A DNA stretch of 64,000 bases from Allobosea sp. AAP35 (GTDB lineage Bacteria > Pseudomonadota > Alphaproteobacteria > Rhizobiales > Beijerinckiaceae): the NCBI RefSeq assembly GCF_001295925.1, contig NZ_LJHQ01000050.1:56495-120494 (forward strand), given 5' to 3'. The notes under the pieces were generated by a model. The model was given only the letters and a program-made list of their open reading frames with translations. It searched no databases and was not told the DNA's origin. This document shows positions 1 to 8,897 of this stretch, piece after piece. The translations under genes and the position numbers were made by a program. The stretch's first letter is position 1. Every line of letters starts with the position of its first letter.

Positions 1-324
1 ATTGGCGTGGCCGAAGCCGAGCGGGGTCAGCATCTCGACGGCGGCATCGGCATCCGCGACCTGCTCGCGCACCAGATCCTCGCCAGTGATGCCGAGATGG
101 GCGGCGCCCGAGGCGAGTTGCGCCACGATCTCTGAGGCCGAGAGGAAGGCGACCTCGGCGCCCTCGACGCCGGCGATCGTGCCGCGATAATCGCGCTCAC
201 CGCGCGACTTGACGAATTTCAGCCCGGCGCGGCCGAAGAAGGCGGTGGCGTTCTCCTGCAGCCGGCCCTTGGAGGGCACGGCCAGGACCAGCGGGGCGTC
301 GTTGGCGGGAGCGATGTCGGTCAT
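1..324 (-). CDS. hisG: ATP phosphoribosyltransferase catalytic subunit HisG (N-terminal part, runs off the window)
   Basis: This is the first enzyme of histidine biosynthesis, joining ATP and PRPP to give phosphoribosyl-ATP in the cytosol. The 108 visible codons read [20 protein letters not shown] at the start and include the family's N-terminal PSKGRL motif and a later LGITGEDLV stretch, both typical of HisG. The ATG overlaps the hisZ stop in an ATGA arrangement, so the two are translationally coupled. A HisZ partner implies the short, hetero-octameric HisG form, which lacks its own regulatory domain. The C-terminal half lies outside the window, so length cannot be checked. Confidence 0.93.
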   Translation of the reverse strand, partial: MTDIAPANDAPLVLAVPSKGRLQENATAFFGRAGLKFVKSRGERDYRGTIAGVEGAEVAFLSASEIVAQLASGAAHLGITGEDLVREQVADADAAVEMLTPLGFGHAN

Positions 325-1445
325 GCGGCGTCTCCCGCCAGGCGTTCGAGCCAGATCGAGGCGCCGACTGCGGGGATCGGCGCTGCCGCACCGAGGCGCC
401 CGAGCACCTGATCGTAGCGCCCACCACCGGCGACCGGCTTGCCGTCGCCACGCGTCTCGTCGTGAAGCTCGAAGATGAAGCCGGTATAGTAGTCGAGATT
501 GCGGGCGAAGGCGGCCTGGAAGCCGATCGCCCCGATATCGACGCCGCGCACGGCGAGGAATCCGGTGCGCTCGTCGAAGGCGTCGAGCTCGCGGGTAAGG
601 TCCAGCGAGGCCTGGTCGGCGAGCGCTCGCAGGGCGGCTGAGGCCGTGTCCGGATCGCCTGTGATCGCCAGCACCTGCGCCAGCAGCGCCTTCACATCGC
701 CATTGACGGGGTTCTCACGCTCGGCGGCGCGCGCCAGGAAGCGCTCGGCGATGTCGCCCGCGCTGCGGCCGCCGACGGTCGAGATGCCGGCGATCGAGAG
801 CACGTCCTCGACGAAGGCTTTCGCCGCCTTGGGGTCCTGCCCTTCGAGCGCCTTGAGCAGGCCGGCATGGGCGGTCTCGCCCTCAGGCGTTGGCGGGTCG
901 AGCGCATCGACCGCGTCCACGCCTCTGCCCTGCACGACGGCGCGCATCAGGCGGCGGCGGGCGCCGGCGGGCACGGACAACCCGTCCAGCAGCGCGCCGA
1001 GCAGCGCGACGTCGCCCATCAGGATCTTGGGCTGGCTGAGGCCGAGTGCGGCGGTGGCCTCGACCGTCAGCGCCATGATCTCGGCATCGGTCGCGGCAAA
1101 GTCGTCACGGCCGAAGGATTCGATTCCGGCCTGCGCGAATTCACCGGGTTCGCCCGAGCGCATGCGGAAGACCGGGCCGGCATAGGCGTAAGCCGCCGGC
1201 TCGCTCGAGCCTGAAGCGATGTGATCGAGCGCGACGGGGATGGTGTATTCCGGCCGCAGGCACCAGTCGCGGCCCTCGGCGTCCTGCGTCATGAAGATGC
1301 GGCGGCGGATATCCTCGCCGGACAGATCGAGGAAGACGTCCGCTGGCTGCAGGATCGCGGGCTCGGCGCGGGCATAGCCCTCGCGCGCAAACAGCGCGAT
1401 CACGGTCTCGATGCTGGCTGGCGTCGCGGGCACGGCTGGGTTCAT
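321..1445 (-). CDS. hisZ: ATP phosphoribosyltransferase regulatory subunit HisZ
   Basis: HisZ is a catalytically dead histidyl-tRNA synthetase paralogue that binds short-form HisG and confers histidine feedback control. The 374-residue product keeps the class II synthetase fold: [10 protein letters not shown] near residues 63-72 mirrors the RYDLT region of HisRS, and the motif-2-like [14 protein letters not shown] lies near 88-101. [14 protein letters not shown] segment near the C-terminus corresponds to the histidine-binding motif of HisRS. The length fits the family. It lies between hisS and hisG on the same strand and overlaps hisG by four bases, giving a hisS-hisZ-hisG cluster, although a 259-bp repeat-bearing gap separates it from hisS. 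Confidence 0.93.
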   Translation of the reverse strand: MNPAVPATPASIETVIALFAREGYARAEPAILQPADVFLDLSGEDIRRRIFMTQDAEGRDWCLRPEYTIPVALDHIASGSSEPAAYAYAGPVFRMRSGEPGEFAQAGIESFGRDDFAATDAEIMALTVEATAALGLSQPKILMGDVALLGALLDGLSVPAGARRRLMRAVVQGRGVDAVDALDPPTPEGETAHAGLLKALEGQDPKAAKAFVEDVLSIAGISTVGGRSAGDIAERFLARAAERENPVNGDVKALLAQVLAITGDPDTASAALRALADQASLDLTRELDAFDERTGFLAVRGVDIGAIGFQAAFARNLDYYTGFIFELHDETRGDGKPVAGGGRYDQVLGRLGAAAPIPAVGASIWLERLAGDAA

Positions 1446-1544
1446 CCTGTTACGGGCGCTGTCCTAGCAGCGGCAGGCGCGATTTTCGAGGCATTTGAGG
1501 GAAATGGGTGAACGGGATTCGGTGGGCGCGGGATGCGCAGGGAA

Positions 1545-1691
1545 CCCCTCTCCCGGAGGGAGAGGGGCAGGGGTGAGGGGAAGGACGTTCCCCGCATTGA
1601 GCGCGACCCTCACCGCCGCACCGGGGCATCGGTGCCTTGCTGGGCAACGGCCCATCACCTCTCCCCTGCCCCTCTCCTTAAAGGAGAGGGG
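1545..1691. repeat. Pair of inverted G-rich palindromic repeats between hisS and hisZ
   Basis: Two hairpin units lie in the gap between hisS and hisZ. The left unit has 10-bp arms CCCCTCTCCC/GGGAGAGGGG around GGA (1545-1567). The right unit has 11-bp arms CCCCTCTCCTT/AAGGAGAGGGG (1669-1691). The flanking GGCAGGGG-type tails run in opposite orientations, so the pair resembles a BIME-like doublet of a REP family. The right unit ends 14 bp from the hisS stop, so it could stabilise or terminate the hisS mRNA, but neither hairpin is followed by a clear T tract. Confidence 0.75.
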
Positions 1692-1704
1692 TTCTTCCAG
1701 CGCT

Positions 1705-3345
1705 TCACCCGTGCCGCGCGAGTACTTCTCGGACCGTATCGACAAGCTTGTCGGCAGATACCGTCTTCTGCGCTTCCGCCTGCTTGGCCTTGTGCTCGGC
1801 GGAGTCCTTGACCTCTCGGCCGGCGGCGGCGAGTTCGGCGCCGAGGATCAGGTCCTTGATGATCACCGTGCCGGCCTCGCGCTCGGAGGAGCCCTGGATG
1901 ATCGCGCAGATCGCGCCACGCCGGTCGGCGTACTTCATCTGGGCGTTGAAGCCGGATGAACCCAGATAGAGATCGGCGCGGCAGAGCGGCTTGTCGTCCG
2001 CGCCCTTGGCCTGGCGCAGCGCGGAGACCATCGCCTGATAGCCCAGCATAAACTCCGGCGACTTGTTGTCCATCGCGGTGACGACGACGAGGGGCAGCTC
2101 GTTCCTGGCATCGACGATGGGCGACTTCACCGCCTTCAGCGCGGTGTAGAGCCGGGACACGCCGATCGAAAAGCCGGTCGCCGGCACGGGTTCGGGCCTG
2201 AAGCGACCGACCAGCCCGTCATAGCGCCCGCCGCCTGCGACCGAGCCGAAGCGCACGACCTGGCCGTCCTCATTGGTGACCGGGAAGGTCAGTTCGACCT
2301 CGTAGACCGGGCCGGTGTAATATTCCAGGCCTCGTACGACGGAGGGGTCGATGCGGATGCGGCCGTCGTTGAAGCCTGCGCTGGTTACGAGGTCTGCGAT
2401 CGCTTTGAGTTCCGACACTCCCTCGTCGAAGACGAGCAGCCCATCGGCCAGCCTACGTCTAACAAGCGCAAGCGTCTCAAAAACGCTGTCGAAAGTGACC
2501 ATCGCCTGCCAATCATCGGCGCCGCCAAAGGTCATCGCGTCTCGTGGTCGCGCAGTCGCCTCAGCGGCCGATATCGGCGCAGCAAGTACGGTCCCGTGGA
2601 CGAATACTGACAAGATCAGATCAATGGAAGCTTCGGGCAGTCCCGCTCCCTTGGTAAAGTCCCCACTTTCATCAAGACGACCTGAGCCAAGCAGCTTTCG
2701 AATCTCAGAGAGTGCAAATTTATCAGCTTTGTCGATCGCCCTCAGCACGGTCAGCCGGCGCCCGGCATTCTCCTCGCCGCCCAGCCCGATCGCCTCCATC
2801 ACGCCGTCGAGCACCTTGCGGTTGTTGACCTTGACGACATAGTCGCCGCGCTTGATGCCGAGCGCCTCCATCGTGTCGGCGGCGAGCATGCAGATCTCGG
2901 CATCGGCCGCAACGGAACCCGCGCCGACGATGTCGGCGTCGAACTGCATGAACTGGCGGAATCGGCCCGGGCCCGGCTTCTCGTTGCGGAAGACATAGCC
3001 GGCGCGGTAGCTGCGATAGGGTTTTGGCAGCGCGTCGTAATTCTCCGCGACATAGCGGGCGAGCGGCGCGGTCAGGTCGTAGCGCAGCGAAAGCCACTGC
3101 TCGTCATCGTCCTGGAAGGAGAAGACACCCTCATTCGGGCGGTCCTGGTCAGGCAGGAACTTGCCGAGCGCGTCGGTGTATTCGACGAAGGGCGTCTCCA
3201 CGGGATCGAAGCCATAGCGCGAGAAGCTCTCGCGGATCACCGCCAGCATGCGCTCGGTGGCGGCGACATCGGCCGGGCCACGATCAATGAAGCCGCGCGG
3301 CTGGCGGGCCTTGAGCTTGGCGGGGGCGGGCTTGTCCACGGACAT
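1705..3345 (-). CDS. hisS: Histidyl-tRNA synthetase
   Basis: A cytosolic class II aminoacyl-tRNA synthetase that charges tRNA-His. The start is placed at the ATG of [10 protein letters not shown] because in-frame sequence further upstream is only translated intergenic repeat. The 546-residue product has [13 protein letters not shown] (about 86-98), motif 2 [14 protein letters not shown] (about 119-132) and the histidine A motif [13 protein letters not shown]. It carries an insertion between motifs 2 and 3 as in other alphaproteobacterial HisRS. A segment of roughly 2370-2740 uses codons (ATT, TCT, CTT, GTA, CGA, AGT) that are rare elsewhere in the window and is clearly less GC-rich than its flanks. 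The reading frame stays intact, which suggests homologous replacement of an internal block. Confidence 0.95.
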   Translation of the reverse strand: MSVDKPAPAKLKARQPRGFIDRGPADVAATERMLAVIRESFSRYGFDPVETPFVEYTDALGKFLPDQDRPNEGVFSFQDDDEQWLSLRYDLTAPLARYVAENYDALPKPYRSYRAGYVFRNEKPGPGRFRQFMQFDADIVGAGSVAADAEICMLAADTMEALGIKRGDYVVKVNNRKVLDGVMEAIGLGGEENAGRRLTVLRAIDKADKFALSEIRKLLGSGRLDESGDFTKGAGLPEASIDLILSVFVHGTVLAAPISAAEATARPRDAMTFGGADDWQAMVTFDSVFETLALVRRRLADGLLVFDEGVSELKAIADLVTSAGFNDGRIRIDPSVVRGLEYYTGPVYEVELTFPVTNEDGQVVRFGSVAGGGRYDGLVGRFRPEPVPATGFSIGVSRLYTALKAVKSPIVDARNELPLVVVTAMDNKSPEFMLGYQAMVSALRQAKGADDKPLCRADLYLGSSGFNAQMKYADRRGAICAIIQGSSEREAGTVIIKDLILGAELAAAGREVKDSAEHKAKQAEAQKTVSADKLVDTVREVLARHG

Positions 3346-3423
3346 GGGCGTTCGTTTCGTGTTTTTCGGTGTCGGGTTTGGCCGTTCGGTAGCTTGCGCA
3401 GGCGGATGGGGCAAGCCGCTGCC

Positions 3424-3563
3424 CGTCATTCTCGGGCGGAGCCCTCGGGTCCGACCTTTGGTCGGCCCAAGGATAAACTCCGCGCAGACCCGAGAATCTC
3501 CGGACGGACGAGCCCGGGAGCCTCCCTCGGCCTGAGATGCTCGGGTCAAGCCCGAGCATGACG
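3424..3563. repeat. Dispersed intergenic repeat, copy A (inverted relative to 4970-5083)
   Basis: This element opens with CGTCATTCTCGGGC and closes with CCCGAGCATGACG, so its ends are inverted. Its core holds a perfect small hairpin CCGACC-TTT-GGTCGG. A core of about 70 bp recurs almost unchanged, in reverse orientation, at 4970-5083 on the other side of glcF. It separates the hisS start from the glcF stop. I see no coding capacity of its own. Confidence 0.85.
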
Positions 3564-3571
3564 TGCCTTGC

Positions 3572-4948
3572 TCACTCCGCCGCCACCCGTGCCACCTCCC
3601 GCAGCGGGCGATCGGCGATCCCCGCCTGCGCCAGTTTCTCTGGCAGCGGCCCGCCCGTCGCCCAGTCGAGCAGTTCGGCGGTGTGGACCACCGGGGTGGT
3701 GGCGCCGCGATCGGCGAAGCCCTTCGCGATCTGGGTCATGCAGCCGATATTGCCGGTCGCGACCAGCATGGGCTTGGTCTTCTGGATGTTGCCGACCTTG
3801 CGCTCGCGCAGTTGGCCCGCGATCTCCGGCTGCAGGATGTTGTAGACGCCGGCCGAGCCGCAGCAGATATGGCCCTCCGGCGCCTCTCTCACCGTGAAGC
3901 CCGCCGCCGCCAGCAGGCGCTTCGGCCCGTCCTTGAGCTGCTGGCCATGCTGCATCGAGCAGGCCGAGTGATAGGCGATCGGCATGGCGACGTCGCGCAC
4001 CGGCACGAGATCGAGCGTCGCCACGAACTCCGTGACGTCCTTGGCCAGCGCCGACACCCGCTCCGCCTTTGCCGCATAGGCCGGCTCGTTGCGGAACATG
4101 AAGCCGTAATCCTTGATCGTCGTGCCGCAGCCCGAGGTCGTGATCAGGATGGCGTCCAACCCCTTGCCCTCGATCTCGGCCGTCCAGGCGTCGATATTGG
4201 CCCGCGCGAAGGCGTGCGCGTCATGCTCGCGGCCCATATGATGGACGAGCGCGCCGCAGCAGCCCTCCCCCTTCGGCAGCACGACCTCGACGCCATGGCG
4301 CGTCAGAAGCCGGATCGTTGCCTCGTTGATGCCGGGGTCGAGCACCGGCTGGGCGCAGCCCGAGAGGATCGCGACGCGCTTGCCGGCAGGGGCGGCCGTC
4401 GGAGCGAAGCTCTGCGGCCCCTCCATTGGCGAGCGCGATGGCAGCTTCGAGGGCGCCAGCGCCAGCATCGCCTTCAGCCGCGCGCCGACCAGCGGCAGGG
4501 AGCCGAGCGCCGGCCCCAAGGGCTTCGCCAGCATCGCGCCGAGCATGGCGACCCGGAAGCGGCCTGGATAGGGCAGGATCGCGCCGAGCACGCGCCGCAG
4601 CAGATTGTCGTGCCAGGAGCGCTCATAGGTCTCCTCGATATGGGCGCGGGCATGGTCGACGAGGTGCATGTAATGCACGCCCGAGGGGCAGGTCGACATG
4701 CAGGAGAGGCAGGAGAGGCAGCGGTCGACATGCTTCACGACCTCTTCGGTCGCCGGCTTGCCGTTTTCCAGCATGTCCTTGATCAGGTAGATGCGCCCGC
4801 GCGGGCTATCGAGTTCGTCGCCGAGCAGGAGGTAGGTCGGGCAGGTCGCGGTGCAGAAGCCGCAATGCACGCAGGTCCGCAGAATCTTCTCCGAGGCCGG
4901 AAGCCTGGGGTCCGAGGCGAGATGGGCGGGGCTGAAATTGGTTTGCAT
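3572..4948 (-). CDS. glcF: Glycolate oxidase iron-sulfur subunit GlcF
   Basis: GlcF is the electron-transfer subunit of the GlcDEF complex, which oxidises glycolate to glyoxylate at the membrane. The 458-residue protein has two CxxCxxCxxxCP ferredoxin-type 4Fe-4S motifs (Cys26/29/32/36 and Cys77/80/83/87). These are followed by two CCG-type domains with [12 protein letters not shown] and [10 protein letters not shown], the usual GlcF layout. Length agrees with the family. It lies downstream of glcE on the same strand but is separated from it by a 142-bp gap filled by a dispersed repeat, which is unusual inside this operon. Confidence 0.95.
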   Translation of the reverse strand: MQTNFSPAHLASDPRLPASEKILRTCVHCGFCTATCPTYLLLGDELDSPRGRIYLIKDMLENGKPATEEVVKHVDRCLSCLSCMSTCPSGVHYMHLVDHARAHIEETYERSWHDNLLRRVLGAILPYPGRFRVAMLGAMLAKPLGPALGSLPLVGARLKAMLALAPSKLPSRSPMEGPQSFAPTAAPAGKRVAILSGCAQPVLDPGINEATIRLLTRHGVEVVLPKGEGCCGALVHHMGREHDAHAFARANIDAWTAEIEGKGLDAILITTSGCGTTIKDYGFMFRNEPAYAAKAERVSALAKDVTEFVATLDLVPVRDVAMPIAYHSACSMQHGQQLKDGPKRLLAAAGFTVREAPEGHICCGSAGVYNILQPEIAGQLRERKVGNIQKTKPMLVATGNIGCMTQIAKGFADRGATTPVVHTAELLDWATGGPLPEKLAQAGIADRPLREVARVAAE

Positions 4949-4969
4949 GGTCTATCCGTTTCGCCTGCC

Positions 4970-5083
4970 CGTCATGCTCGGGCTTGCCCCGAGCATCTCC
5001 TCCCGAGAGATTCTCGGGTCTGCGTGGAGTTTATCCTTGGGCCGACCAAAGGTCGGACCCGAGGGCTCCGCCCGAGAATGACG
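4970..5083. repeat. Dispersed intergenic repeat, copy B (inverted relative to 3424-3563)
   Basis: The sequence begins CGTCATGCTCGGGC and ends GCCCGAGAATGACG. It carries the same core as copy A in reverse complement, including the CCGACC-AAA-GGTCGG hairpin. It occupies nearly the whole glcE-glcF gap, so it must be transcribed if glcDEF is a single operon. Confidence 0.85.
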
Positions 5084-5090
5084 GCGCACG

Positions 5091-6278
5091 TCACACCCCC
5101 GCATACATCCGGCCGGGCTCGAAAATCCCTGCCGGGTCGAAGCTCGTCTTGATTCCCGCCGTCACCCGCATCAGCGGCTCCGGCAGCGGCTCGAACACAG
5201 GCACGGCGGCGCGGATCGCGACGGGCGCGCGCACCAGCGTCGCATGGCCGCCGAGCGGCCTGATCGCGGTGCGGACCGCGCTCGCCGCGGCGTCCTCACC
5301 GGCGGGGACCGCGAGCCAGACCAGTCCGCCACCCCAGTCGTAGAACCAGCGCGCGCCGGGAACCCGCGCCGCGATGGCCGCAGTCGCCTTGGGTCCGTCG
5401 GTCGGCGCGACCGAAAGCCGCCAGACGGCCTCCTCCGTGCCGGCGAAGAAGCGGGCGTCGCGGACATCCAGCCAGAGCCCGGCTGAGGCCTCGCCTTCGA
5501 TCATGTCCGGCACGCCATGGGCCGCCAGCAGCGCGATCAGTTCGCGGCTGCGGTAGTCGATCGAGTCGGAGAAGTTCTCCAGCCGCAGCAGGGTGCGGGG
5601 CTGCTCGGCGCCGATGCCGGCCGGCAGATGCGCGGCGGCGAAGGGCTCATAGGGCGAGCCCAGCGCGGTGCAGAGCAGCGCCACAGCCGCCTCGTCCGAC
5701 AGGCCGCGCCACACAAGCGTCACGATGCGCTCGGGCGCCGGAAGGACGCGGAAGATCACCTCGGTGAGGAAGCCGAGTGTGCCATGGCTGCCGGCGACGA
5801 GCTTCACCAGATCGAGCCCGGTGACGTTCTTCATCACCCGCCCGCCGGATTTGATCGCCTCGCCGCGGCCATTCACCAGCCGGATGCCGATGAGGGAATC
5901 GCGCGCCGCGCCGGCATTGATCCGACGCGGGCCGGAGATGTTGCCGGCCGCGACGGCACCGATCGTCGGCTCGCCTTGCGTGCCCAGCAATGCGCGATGG
6001 TCCATCGGCTCGAAGGGCAGCATCTGGCCGCGATCGGCCAGGGTCTTCTGGACCTCGGCGAGCGGCGTGCCGGCGCGCGCGCCGATCACCATTTCGGCGG
6101 GCTCATAAAGCGTGATGCCGGTGAGGCCGGCGCTGGAGAGCGTGCTCTGCGTCTGCGTCGGCCGACCGAGACCGGCACGCGTGTTGCCGCCAGTGATGGA
6201 GAGCGGCGTGGTGCTGTCGATGACGGATTTCACGATGGCGCAGGCCTGCGCCTCGGTGGTGGGGATGTGGAGGGTCAT
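5091..6278 (-). CDS. glcE: Glycolate oxidase FAD-binding subunit GlcE
   Basis: GlcE is the second flavin-binding subunit of glycolate oxidase. The ATG at 6278 gives 395 residues beginning MTLHIPTTEA; an adjacent in-frame TTG at 6281 is less likely. The N-terminal PCMH-type FAD domain shows SITGGNTRAGLGRP (about 32-45) and LLGTQGEPTIGAVAAGNISG, with GRVMKNVTGLDLVKLVAGS further on. The C-terminal part is the small cap domain. The start lies 16 bp downstream of the glcD stop, consistent with co-transcription of glcD-glcE. Confidence 0.93.
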   Translation of the reverse strand: MTLHIPTTEAQACAIVKSVIDSTTPLSITGGNTRAGLGRPTQTQSTLSSAGLTGITLYEPAEMVIGARAGTPLAEVQKTLADRGQMLPFEPMDHRALLGTQGEPTIGAVAAGNISGPRRINAGAARDSLIGIRLVNGRGEAIKSGGRVMKNVTGLDLVKLVAGSHGTLGFLTEVIFRVLPAPERIVTLVWRGLSDEAAVALLCTALGSPYEPFAAAHLPAGIGAEQPRTLLRLENFSDSIDYRSRELIALLAAHGVPDMIEGEASAGLWLDVRDARFFAGTEEAVWRLSVAPTDGPKATAAIAARVPGARWFYDWGGGLVWLAVPAGEDAAASAVRTAIRPLGGHATLVRAPVAIRAAVPVFEPLPEPLMRVTAGIKTSFDPAGIFEPGRMYAGV

Positions 6279-6294
6279 CAATCCAAGCCCATCA

Positions 6295-7731
6295 TTACGC
6301 CGCCACCCGTCCTTCGAGCGGGAACACTTTCGCCGGGTTGAGCAGCCAGCTCTGGTCGAACACCGCCCTCACCCGCATCTGCTGGTGCAGGTCCTCCGGG
6401 TTGAACTGGAAGCTCATCAGGTCGCGCTTCTCGATGCCGACGCCATGCTCGCCGGTCAGGCAGCCGCCGACCTCGACGCAGAGCTTGAGGATGTCCATGC
6501 CGGCATCCTCCGCCTTCTGCGCCTCCACCGGGTCGTTGCAGTTGTAGAGGATCAGCGGGTGGAGATTGCCGTCGCCGGCGTGGAAGACATTGGCGACGCG
6601 AAGCCCATAGCCCTTCACGATCTCGTCCATGCGGCGCAGGACGTAAGGCAATTGCCCGGTGGGAATCGTGCCGTCCATGCAGATATAGTCGGCGATGCGG
6701 CCGGTCGCCCCAAAAGCGGATTTGCGGCCCTTCCAGATCGCCGCAGCCTCCATCGCGGATTTGCTCTCCTTCACCGTCTTGACGCCATGCTCGCGGGCGA
6801 TCGTGACGATGCGGGCGAGCTGGGCGTCCATCTCGATGTCGGAGCCCTCGACCTCGATGATCAGCAGCGCCTCGACATCCATCGGGTAGCCGGCATGGGC
6901 GAAGGCCTCGCAGATCTCGATCGCCGGCTTGTCCATGAACTCCATCGCCACGGGGATGATGCCCGCGCCGATGATCGCGGCGACGGCCGCGCCGGCCTGC
7001 TCGCTGGTCGGGAAGCCAAACAGCACCGGCCGCGCGCCCTCCGCGGCGCGCAGGATGCGCACGGTCGCCTCGGTGATGATGCCGAGCTGGCCTTCCGAGC
7101 CGTTGATCAGGCCGAGCACGTCATAGCCGGCGGAATCGAGATGCGCGCCGCCGATCTCGACGATGCTGCCATCCAGCATGACCATGGTGACGCCGAGCAC
7201 ATTATTGGTGGTGACGCCGTATTTCAGGCAATGCGCGCCACCCGAGTTCATGCCGATATTGCCGCCGATCGAGCAGGCGAGCTGGGACGAAGGATCGGGC
7301 GCGTAGAAGAAGCCCTCGACGGAGACCTCCCCGGTGACGGCGAGGTTGGTAACGCCGGCCTGCACCTTGGCCGTGCGGTTGGCGTAGTCGATCTGCAGAA
7401 TGCGGCTCATCTTGGAGACGCCAATGACGACGGCATCCTCCTGCGGGATCGCGCCGCCGGCCAGCGAAGTGCCCGCCCCGCGCGGCACCACCGGCACGCC
7501 CTGCTCGCCGCAGAATTTCAGCACCGCCGCGACTTCTTCAGTCGTCGAGGGCAGCACGACCGCCATGGGCAGGCGGCGATAGGCGGTCAGCGCGTCGGTC
7601 TCGTAGGGACGCCGCTCGTCCTCGGCGGTGATCAGCGCATCGGGGGCGACCAGCCTGCCGAGGCCGGCGACGATCTCCTCGCGGCGGGCCAGGATGCTCT
7701 GGTCAGGAATGGGGAAGGCGATGGCGGACAT
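6295..7731 (-). CDS. glcD: Glycolate oxidase FAD-linked subunit GlcD
   Basis: GlcD is the main flavoprotein of glycolate oxidase and carries out glycolate dehydrogenation. Starting at the ATG of MSAIAFPIPD gives 478 residues, close to E. coli GlcD. Sequence upstream in frame is a translated palindromic repeat and was excluded. The PCMH FAD-binding domain has VVPRGAGTSLAGGAIP, and CSIGGNIGMNSGG follows. The C-terminal FAD-oxidase domain ends in HAGDGNLHPLILYN and CLTGEHGVGIEKRDLM, which carry the metal and substrate histidines. It is the first gene of the minus-strand glcDEF cluster and is divergent from a LysR regulator, a plausible but unproven controller. Confidence 0.95.
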   Translation of the reverse strand: MSAIAFPIPDQSILARREEIVAGLGRLVAPDALITAEDERRPYETDALTAYRRLPMAVVLPSTTEEVAAVLKFCGEQGVPVVPRGAGTSLAGGAIPQEDAVVIGVSKMSRILQIDYANRTAKVQAGVTNLAVTGEVSVEGFFYAPDPSSQLACSIGGNIGMNSGGAHCLKYGVTTNNVLGVTMVMLDGSIVEIGGAHLDSAGYDVLGLINGSEGQLGIITEATVRILRAAEGARPVLFGFPTSEQAGAAVAAIIGAGIIPVAMEFMDKPAIEICEAFAHAGYPMDVEALLIIEVEGSDIEMDAQLARIVTIAREHGVKTVKESKSAMEAAAIWKGRKSAFGATGRIADYICMDGTIPTGQLPYVLRRMDEIVKGYGLRVANVFHAGDGNLHPLILYNCNDPVEAQKAEDAGMDILKLCVEVGGCLTGEHGVGIEKRDLMSFQFNPEDLHQQMRVRAVFDQSWLLNPAKVFPLEGRVAA

Positions 7732-7763
7732 GATTGACCTCGACCTGACTGGCGGCGCCCTGT

Positions 7764-7846
7764 CCGTCATTGCGAGCGCAGCGAAGCAATCCATGGGCGC
7801 CGAGCGTTTGGGCTTCTGGATGGCTTCGCTGCGCCCGCCATGACGG
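7764..7846. repeat. Palindromic intergenic repeat between glcD and the LysR gene
   Basis: The ends CCGTCAT...ATGACGG are inverted, and the arms contain CGCAGCGAAGCAATCCA on the left and TGGATGGCTTCGCTGCG on the right. It is an imperfect palindrome of the kind that recurs in intergenic spaces of Rhizobiales genomes. It lies in the divergent promoter region of glcD and the LysR gene. Confidence 0.8.
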
Positions 7847-7946
7847 CGACAGCACAGCCTAGACCAAATCGAAACGACTTGCAGTGCGACCAACGTGCAT
7901 GACTATTTCCAGTTTCGAAAAAGATAGCGAGAGGACAACCCTTCCC

Positions 7947-8852
7947 ATGGACCGCTTCGGGGACCTCGATGTCTTCGCCCATGTGGTGACAGCCAAGGGC
8001 ATGTCGGCGGCGGGCCGGCAGCTCAACGTCTCGCCGGCCGTCATCTCCAAGCGCATCCGCCGGCTGGAGGAGCGGCTCGGCGTGCGGCTGCTGCAGCGCA
8101 CGACCCGGCAGCTGTCCCTGACCGAGGCCGGACAGGGCTTCTACGAGCGCGTGGTCTCGATCCTCTCCTCGATCGAGGATGCGGAGGCCTGGGTTGCCTG
8201 CGGGGCGGGACAAGCGCGCGGCACGCTGCGAGTATCGGCGCCGACCTCGTTTGGGCGGCTGCATATCGCGCCGCATCTCAAACCCTTCCTCGACGCGCAC
8301 CCGCTGGTCAGCGTCGAACTCGTGCTCGGCGACGCGTTCATCGACGTCGTCGGCGAGGGGTTCGACCTTGCCATCCGGATCGCAGATCTCCGCGATTCAA
8401 GCCTGGTGGCAAAGCGCCTGGCGCCAAACCATCGCGTGCTCTGCGCAACACCGGCCTATCTGGCGGCGGCCGGACTTCCGGTGTCGATCGAGGACCTCTC
8501 ACGCCACACGCTGATCGCCCACAACACCGACCATTGGCGGCTTGACGGGCCCGAGGGTCCAGTGACGGTGAGGGTCGCGGGCCCCTTGCGGACCAATTCA
8601 AGCGAGGTCGTTCGCGAGGCGCTGCTGGCGGGGCTGGGCATCGCGCTGCGCTCGACCTGGGATGTCGGCCCTGAGCTGAAATCGGGTGCCTTGCTGCGCG
8701 TGCTGCCGGGCTACTCCGTCGGCCAGCGGGTCGCGATCCACGCCGTCTATCCCAGCCGCCGTCACATGGAGCAGAAGGTGCGCGCCTTCGTCGATTATCT
8801 CGGCGAGTTGTATGGGCAGACACCGTATTGGGATGCCGGGTTGACACTGTGA
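7947..8852 (+). CDS. LysR-family transcriptional regulator
   Basis: A cytosolic LysR-type regulator of 301 residues, starting at MDRFGDLDVFAHVV where family homology begins. In-frame starts at 7884 and 7899 would only add an unconserved leader. The winged HTH is seen in AAGRQLNVSPAVISKRIRRL (about 24-43) followed by ERLGVRLLQRTTR. The rest is the periplasmic-binding-like effector domain. It is divergent from glcD and 45 bp upstream of an SMP-30/gluconolactonase gene on its own strand, so either could be its target. The effector cannot be told from sequence. Confidence 0.9.
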   Translation: MDRFGDLDVFAHVVTAKGMSAAGRQLNVSPAVISKRIRRLEERLGVRLLQRTTRQLSLTEAGQGFYERVVSILSSIEDAEAWVACGAGQARGTLRVSAPTSFGRLHIAPHLKPFLDAHPLVSVELVLGDAFIDVVGEGFDLAIRIADLRDSSLVAKRLAPNHRVLCATPAYLAAAGLPVSIEDLSRHTLIAHNTDHWRLDGPEGPVTVRVAGPLRTNSSEVVREALLAGLGIALRSTWDVGPELKSGALLRVLPGYSVGQRVAIHAVYPSRRHMEQKVRAFVDYLGELYGQTPYWDAGLTL

Positions 8853-8897
8853 ACGCGAGGCGGGCTGTTTTGCAGCACGCAGGCGGAGACAAATTCC

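Noticed and set aside
1545..1691. CRISPR-like array
   Set aside because: Only two hairpins in opposite orientation with no regular spacers; they are REP-type elements.
3563..5152. 529-codon open frame on the plus strand opposite glcF
   Set aside because: It lies antisense to the fully conserved GlcF, has Arg/Gly/His-rich composition and no family pattern; long antisense frames are expected at this GC content.
8141..8374. Small minus-strand frames inside the LysR gene
   Set aside because: Arg/Ser-rich shadow translations without a ribosome binding site or family pattern.
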